DNA of 64,000 bases from Hirundichthys speculiger (Eukaryota > Chordata > Actinopteri > Beloniformes > Exocoetidae). Shown piece after piece: positions 57,201 to 64,000 of the stretch. Position 1 is the first letter of the stretch; each line of letters starts with the position of its first letter. The notes under the pieces are model-generated. The model was not told the origin of the DNA. It saw nothing but the letters and a program-made list of their open reading frames with translations, and ran no database searches. The stretch covers positions 1,754,001-1,818,000 of the forward strand of contig JAGFBZ010000817.1 of assembly GCA_018398805.1 (NCBI GenBank), written 5' to 3'. The translations under genes and the position numbers were made by a program.

Positions 57201-60200
57201 GCCCATGATGCTGCACAGAAGCATGCTGGGGTGACTAAGTCACAATTCACGCTGCAACATAATCCCTCCATCACATCCCCTTGTATTTCACTTGTATTTC
57301 AAGATTTGTGTGTGAGGTTCCCACAGACACCGCACTGGGCCACAGCACAGGCAGCATGGTGTGCAGCAGGTCTACGAGCAGTGAATCAACCCAACAATAG
57401 AGAACCATCTTCACTGCCATCAAGGTACATTATGGGAATCCAGACCACAGCTTGTAAGCATTCCTGCTGGGGGAGTAAAAGCAGTCCTTGATACTGCCAT
57501 TGCCGTTGTCCTGTTCCAAGCTAACTATAGAAATCATCTGCAGTAACAGTGTATCATTCAGTTACAGTCAAGGACAGAGATTCAACTCCAGGAAAGTAAC
57601 ACTGCCTTTTCCTATACAATATTTTACCTAACATTGTATAAAACATTGACAAACATGTTTTGGGTGTAATCAGTGGGACATTCTCTCATCAAATGTTTGA
57701 TATTTGTATGATCAAAGCCTCTGTTTCTGCTGCTAGCATAGCCTGACATACTTTCAGTGGTCTAGAGGTAATTTCCAGTTAAAATCATTTTGCTCAGGTA
57801 CACTGACCTGATCAAAATCAGCACTATGTATCAAATCCATGGCTCACAAAAATCATGGGATTACACTATGGCCATGAAAGATTAAAAAGATTAGAAGTGA
57901 CCTGACATGCTTGTCATGATTTTTATTTTTTTCACACTACCGAGCACATAAAACAATGGGCGAAAATCCCTGAGTGAATCACTCTGCGGTGAGGCTGTCC
58001 TAATCTGCTCCTTCTCTGACCTACTGATCAGAACCTGAGCCCAGTTTTAAGACTACATATACTGGAATAAACTGTGTCACTCTCACATCCCGACTCTGTG
58101 TATAATGAACAGACTAAGATCAAGTGCCAAGACATATGATGCACTCCTACTGCTCTTCATGCTGTTGTACTCCTGCATTTTATCAGCTCTTATTAAGATC
58201 AGTAATTCAGTTAGTTGAGGTATCATGATTATTGTATTATTAATTTATCTTCAATACAAAAACTGATTTATTTCACTTTAACATAACATGGAAACTGCCT
58301 TGGCTTTCATATTGCGCTGAAATTATTCCAAAGATCAGTCAGTCCCGTAAAATACTGTAGAAAAAACATCATTTATATATCGATTAGAGGATGGTTGTGT
58401 TGCTTTCTCTGTATTGTGCTTTGATATATATATTCCAAGTATGATCAAAACATTTTCCTCAGAATGGTAATACAATTAAAGACTTAATGCTCAAGAAGAG
58501 ACACATTGCGACAAGCTTAAATAGCTGTAGATGAAAAATTATAGGCAACAATAATATAAATAAGTTCCCTCCTAATGTAATTCTATGTTCCTGTCCCTCC
58601 TATTTATTCCATCTCACAGCTACTCTAATAACAAAAATATAAGACGAGGTCTCATAAATACAGCAAATAAATAAAGCACAAACAAGTTTTTCTTGATTAT
58701 TTCTGTGATGAATTAGACAATGTGGACCTGTGCTCCCGATGTCTGGATGTTAAGTTCATATTCCATTTAAACCAAAGAAATGCTATCAGCAACAGGATCA
58801 ATAATTCAGAGTCAATAAGAAGGCTTTCAGTGAGTGATGAACCTTTCAGAAATGTTGCTGGTTGCATGCTCTCAGCTGCACACACTTCCACAGACTTAAG
58901 CTGAGCTTCAATCTCTTAGGGACGCAGTTATAACCAACGATTGAGTTGCTGCTTTGTCACAGCCACTTTCAAATGCTGGGGTGAAAATTATGCTTAAAGC
59001 AAAGACAATAAGTATACCTTCCACTGCAAAGTAACTGACCGTACTGTGCAAATGCGTAGCGTCCCATTTATCCAAGCTGCATGTGGTTTTACTCTGTTCC
59101 GTAATGTTTTACAAGCACTGAATATATCATATTAACCAGATAACTTCTAAGAAGAAAAAAAAAACAACATACACAATATGACAAATTAAATTTATAACTG
59201 AATTCTAACATTAGTTAAAAATATAAAACTTAATAAATTAATAAAAATTGCATTTTCTTAGTCTAAAGCAAATGTATTTATAACGGTGTAAGTGATAAAC
59301 AAGACCAACCTTACTGATCGTATCTGCCTGATTTTGGGATGTAGCTCAGATTAAATGTCCGACGTTGCTCTGCGCAAACACATCTTTGCACAATCCATGA
59401 ACAAGAGAAACCCAGTTTGTTCCAGAGTACCTAGAGCTGCTGGTATCTTGCAGTTGACAGTATGACCAGACTGTCAACTGCAACTCTAAATTTTCTTGAT
59501 TTTATTTTTGGAAGGACTATGAAAGGAATGTGCACAGCCGCAGATGAGGTTCTGCAGCAGCACTCTTTGGACCGAGTGTGTGACGCCAGCTCTATCTGCT
59601 CTGCTTTTTGCTGCTGTCAAAGAAACGTGGTAAATAAGAGAGCGAAAAGCAATCAAGGTGAAAATGTAATACTGCCCCCGTGGGGATGGTGCCACCTCCA
59701 CGTCGCATGGAATGAAGAGACGTCAAATGAGAACAAATGAGTGGCGCTGTGTTGCAGAGCTCTCATCTTAGATGGAATTTGTCCCAGTAATGACAACAGC
59801 ACAATGTGAAAGACTTTCTGAAGAAAAACCAAAATGGGAAGGAAAACGAGAACAGGACTAAAACATAAAAGGAAAATGAGGCAAGAAGCAAAAAATGTCA
59901 AAAAAAAAAAAAAAAGTCAATTTAAAGATACATTCTGGTCGTTCTTCTTTACAAGACTGATTTAGACAGTCGCTGTGAATCTGGGACATCCCTCGGCGTA
60001 AAAGAAAGACATCCAATCCACTTGTAAGGTCGTAAAATAAAAATCATTTTGAACTCCTGTATCAACGAAACAGCAGAGCTGAAATTCTTAATGTCCAAAT
60101 GAAAACGCAGTGTCAGTATGACTTGTCTTCCTGACTTGTTTCTGACAGTCTGCTGCATCCAAAGCATCCTGACACACTGCTGGATTTGGATACATGGCAC

Positions 60201-60919
60201 AGTTTTATTGCTGTAGTGCAAGAGCTTCTGGGGGCCTGAGAGCGTCGTCATGTGATCTCCACAATTGGCTGGAGATCGGAGCAGTGACCCTGTTCTACCC
60301 GCCGGCTGCTCAGTCCTCCTACTAGGAGAGGATTACATCGCTTGTCTGATTACTATCTATCACAAATCAAAAGCAGATTAAGAGTTCTCACCTCATATCA
60401 GTCGGCCTGAGGTTCTATGATCCTTAAACTGAACAAATTGCATGCTTTAGATACTTTTTTTTTAAATCCATGGAGTGGATTTTCAAGCATCACATCAAAC
60501 ACGAGGAGAATGAAAGACACAGAGAAGAGGGGGGCAGAAAGAGAGCAGCCCACTCAGTGTAAGTGTGTGGGTGGTCATGTTACGACTGTTGGTATGTGAA
60601 TGTTGTTACAGACACTTTATCTGCCTCATTCTCTTCCCGTTTCTATCACACCTTTAAGAACTCGTGGTTCTCCTTTCACTCTTATCCTTCCTCACCAATC
60701 TGTTTCCCAGGACAGGTTGAAGTTGAGAGTGGAGAAGTTTGTGACTGTGTGTATCTGTGTGTGTGTTAATCACAGCAGTATTTTCCACACACTAAATGCC
60801 ACAGCCTGGCTCTACTGAAGCAGGACATTACCTTTCTGATTCCCTTTTCCGACTTTGTTTTGAAAATAATTTATGAAAACAAGCAGTCTACTCAGTATGC
60901 ATTTTACCAGACATGCTGG

Positions 60920-61400
60920 AATCAGCAAAACATGGAAGGGGGGGGTTCTTCTTTAAAATGCTGATCCAAATAATTGAAGTTGAGACCACCACAGTATGAA
61001 ACATGGGGCTGAAGACCTGTAATTCTCCTCAGATAGCTTCCATTTGACTCTTGAATACTTTGGTTTACAGAGAAGTTCAAGGCCACTGACTGAAGTTTGT
61101 CTTGTTCGTTCAAAGGACACTTTTGAACGGAAATCTTTTGGTTTGTTCAAATTCAGTTTTGTAAACCAAAGCCATGCTGCAAGGATCTCTTTACCTGTAT
61201 TTACATGAACATTAACATGCTAATTGAGGCCTGTAGAGTCTTGTGAATAATCTGTCTGACTGTGAAGCAATGGGCCCTAAATAGCTTGGAAATTTCCCCA
61301 TAACCCTTCTTAGATTGACGTGCATCAAGATTTACCTCTTCCAGAACATTGCTGATGTCTTTCCTCCTTAATTCTTAAGGCCAGAAAACTACAAAAACCT
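60920..61400 (-). mobile_element. possible degraded Tc1-like remnant
   Basis: Read on the minus strand, pieces such as GYGEISKLFRAHCFTVRQII resemble the helix-turn-helix start of Tc1-family transposases. The later part around 60950-61100 has weak similarity to the region near the first catalytic motif. Frames are broken throughout and no terminal repeats were found. This is a tentative call. Confidence 0.33.
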
Positions 61401-61664
61401 CTTTTATAGAGGTGGTTATACTTGCTGACAGTCAGTTAATCAAAACCTTGGCTGCTACTTACCGTCTTTATTCATTTAGAAGAAGTAAAGATTCTTCACA
61501 AACAGCCTCTGCATTTTATCTTAGTTTTTGTTAGATTATGACAGTCTGATTTATCTTTTTTTTTTTTAATCTCAGAATATATTTAAGATCTATTTAAGGC
61601 AAGAGGATTCAATTTCTTTTTTTTTATATTACAACATGATATGTGGAACCGTAAGTAAGACTTG

Positions 61665-61691
61665 TTTTTTTTTTTTTTTTTTTTTTTTTTT
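61665..61691. repeat. poly-T tract (27 nt)
   Basis: An uninterrupted T run about 270 bp beyond a possible transposon remnant; no further structure was seen. Confidence 0.95.
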
Positions 61692-63016
61692 GTTGTTTTA
61701 AAACATTTAAATTACTGAACATGGCATTTGCAAATGTCCCGTTACAAACTGCAATGCTCTGAATCATTTTTTCCGGTGTCATAAAATCATAAGATTAAAC
61801 TGTTAACTTTACTGATTATCATCATTATAATCACAGCACCGTTACAAACAGCCGGACAAGTTTATTCATTTGAGTTGATGACAGCCACTCCTTCAGTTTG
61901 TCGTCATGCATTGTGGAAAGTAAAGCAAGTGGACAGTTAAATTGAACAACTCCACATCTACATCATGAGTTTATATGAAAGTGTTTACAGACTGGTGAGT
62001 GTATTCACAGATTATTGGCTCTAGCTGCACAGTATATGTTCTTATATGTCTGCGTATACACACGGGCTGTGCTTTTTGTGTTTGTGCTATCTCCGAACAG
62101 TGCATGTCTTTCATACTGCATAGCCTGTTAGGTCTGCTTTTTATGAAGAAACACTGCTAGTACTTTATGTAGGCCAAGCCCCAGCAGAATATGGAATTAA
62201 GATTAGCTACAACTCAGGAGTGTTACACTGCTGCTTTCTCCTCCCCAACCCAACTAGGGGAGGTTAGAGAAGCAGAGTATACAATATGTACATTTTTGTT
62301 TCTATAATATTGCCAAAATCCATCAAGTACAGAAAAAAAAAAACGTATTTCCTGGTACAAAATCTAAGCAGTCCAGGTGGCTTAATGCAACTGAGAAATT
62401 ATATTTATGTGCTTCAGTTAGAGTTGAACACAGATACTTTAATACAAACCACAACTCTTAATTCAGACATGGGCACAAGGAGAAACCCTGGAAGGGTAGT
62501 TTCTACTTTTCTTGCATCATTTCTTTATCATTTAGTGTAATGCAGCACTATGTTCAAGTCTGTATAATTTGGCATCAAAGCTTTCAAATTTAGGAGAGAT
62601 TGTTGCTTCATCAGAGACAAACCTTTTGGTACCAAAATAGCTCTTTAATGCCTGACTGAAATGTTCCACTGTTATGTCTGGGTGAAACCTCTAAGTCATC
62701 TAAGTACATCTGACTGCGTCCTGCAACGCTGGTAGGTGTGTGCGTATGATTGCTTTGGTGCATGTGTAATTATAAAAATACTGATGTCCATGGCAATGCT
62801 GACACACACTGGAGCACACTGCAACATCAGCAAGGTATAAAGTTAAAGCACATGAGGGTGAGGCTAGAAAATAAAAAGTAACGAGTGTAAGGCTTGTTGA
62901 GTGCAACATTTAGTTGTCACTTTTCTTATAGATTTGACAGCAGAATTTATGCATCACCCTGCTGCACATGAGCAGGTGAAATTGGGTGATGAAGTATTTA
63001 CAATGTCACACTTACA

Positions 63017-63057
63017 CCCCCCCTCCCCCCCCCCCCCCCCACCTCCCCTCCCAAACG
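63017..63057. repeat. C-rich tract
   Basis: An almost pure C run interrupted by single T and A residues. It has no coding or splice context. Confidence 0.9.
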
Positions 63058-64000
63058 CATCACAAATACTTTCCAGCTTAACATGTAGGCATGGAAATTC
63101 TCCCTCTCTGCCAACCACCATGAGGCTGCATATTTCTTGCTCAGTGCTTGTCAGTCATTGTTCATTCCACAAAGAGCTCAGCATCAAAAATACTGAGATT
63201 TAACATGATATTTCATATCTTGCATGTTTTATTGTAACCAAATATTTGATTTTATTCCCACAATGGAAAAAAAAAATATGAAGAGCCCCACTCTGCTCAT
63301 CCTTGTTCTCTTTCCAACACACAAGTAATTTCACGTGCCCACAGACTCTATACATGCATTTCTCCTTGGTTCTGGCTTAGTATGCATTTTTCATTCAAGT
63401 GAGCAGGCTGCATTTAAAATCAAAAGTGGTGACGCTACTCGGCTGTCTGACAGCACAGAAAGTGGGGAGATAATGAAAAAAGCAGAGGGGTGAGTCAGAG
63501 GAGGCTATAATAATCTTTGTTGCCCAAAATAACACCTCCAGAATGGACCAATGACCCTCTTGGGAAAAGAACAGTGGTTCTATCTTATCGAGACTGTTCA
63601 CATCTATTTTGTTCACCTCCAACCCATACACAGACACATACATATATATATCCCCCATCTCCTTTTTTTTCTCCCCCCACCTATGTCCTTTGAGTCTTTT
63701 ATAAGGACTGCAGCAGCACAGTCAAATGCAGCCAACTGCCAAGCTGTCCCTTTACCAGGAATACAACAAGGCCAAACAGTGCGGACGGGTGTTTACACTG
63801 TCGACTGACAAGTTGCAGGGAGAAGGACCCAGGTAATGGAAAAAAGGTTCATGAAATCTGAGCAATGTTTTATTTCTTTTTTGGTTCAATCACTGATTTA
63901 AAAAAAATGTGATGGGATTTAGGCCTTTTTAGCCCACAGTATCAGGTTTGAGACTGCATCAGCAGTGCTCCATAACACACGTCGCCGTGCATTTTCCTCA

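Larger units (their letters stand above)
54234..64000 (-). other. no recognised gene; probably upstream rims2 intron
   Basis: The exon at 53284-54233 enters in phase 2, so at least one coding exon lies further upstream. Nothing in these 9.8 kb matches RIM zinc-finger or linker sequence on the minus strand. The longest ORFs (near 57.2, 59.5 and 60.0 kb) have no recognisable domains. Simple repeats and one doubtful transposon remnant (about 60.9-61.4 kb) were seen. An alternative promoter for a shorter RIM2 form could lie here, but I could not identify one. Confidence 0.7.

Noticed and set aside
59462..59740. Plus-strand ORF with several Cys residues (and antisense ORFs 59486-59901)
   Set aside because: No domain, no conserved pattern, no promoter or splice evidence; length is within chance expectation.

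Overview
The window is vertebrate, almost certainly teleost, genomic DNA. It is AT-rich, has long introns, and carries fish-type Tc1/mariner and hAT transposons, simple repeats and GT-AG exons. Nearly all of it is one minus-strand gene, recognised as rims2 (RIM2, Regulating synaptic membrane exocytosis 2). RIM2 is the presynaptic active-zone scaffold that ties Rab3/Munc13, calcium channels and RIM-BP together. I cannot tell the teleost paralogue (rims2a or rims2b) from sequence alone. The zinc-finger exons lie beyond position 64000 and the C2B exons lie below position 1.

Transcript order runs from high to low coordinates. A 950-bp linker exon (53284-54233) is followed by two alternative exons (43659-43726 and 43243-43454), both phase 1 to 0. 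The PDZ exons are at 39984-41981, with short linkers at 39013-39059 and 38619-38731. A 48-nt optional insert (36863-36910) sits just before C2A. The C2A exons are 29809-29939, 29126-29297 and 26685-26841. Then come a 27-nt candidate microexon (26307-26333) and a run of Ser/Arg-rich linker and cassette exons at 24948, 22189, 20330, 18620, 15238, 13658 (the RIM-BP-binding proline motif), 3217, 1134, and a candidate Glu-rich exon at 366-593. Every junction listed keeps reading frame, which is the main evidence for the model.

The most striking structure is a direct tandem duplication of about 3.6 kb (28237-31854 and 31855-35426) that duplicates the first two C2A exons. The copy nearer the 5' end of the transcript has a 1-bp insertion in its first C2A exon. 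This makes it a frameshifted 'poison' exon unless it is skipped.

Mobile elements include a decayed Tc1 element with a nested 203-bp solo-LTR-like insertion and a 5-bp target duplication (46350-48007). There is also an 806-bp hAT element with an 8-bp target duplication (37552-38357), a 175-bp hAT-type MITE (51902-52076), a 0.44-kb TIR element (3600-4038) and an old Tc1 remnant near 50.4-50.7 kb. From 54234 to 64000 no exon was recognised; it is probably upstream intron. No tRNA, rRNA or CRISPR was seen. All assignments come from reading the sequence and recalled family knowledge; no database search was run.
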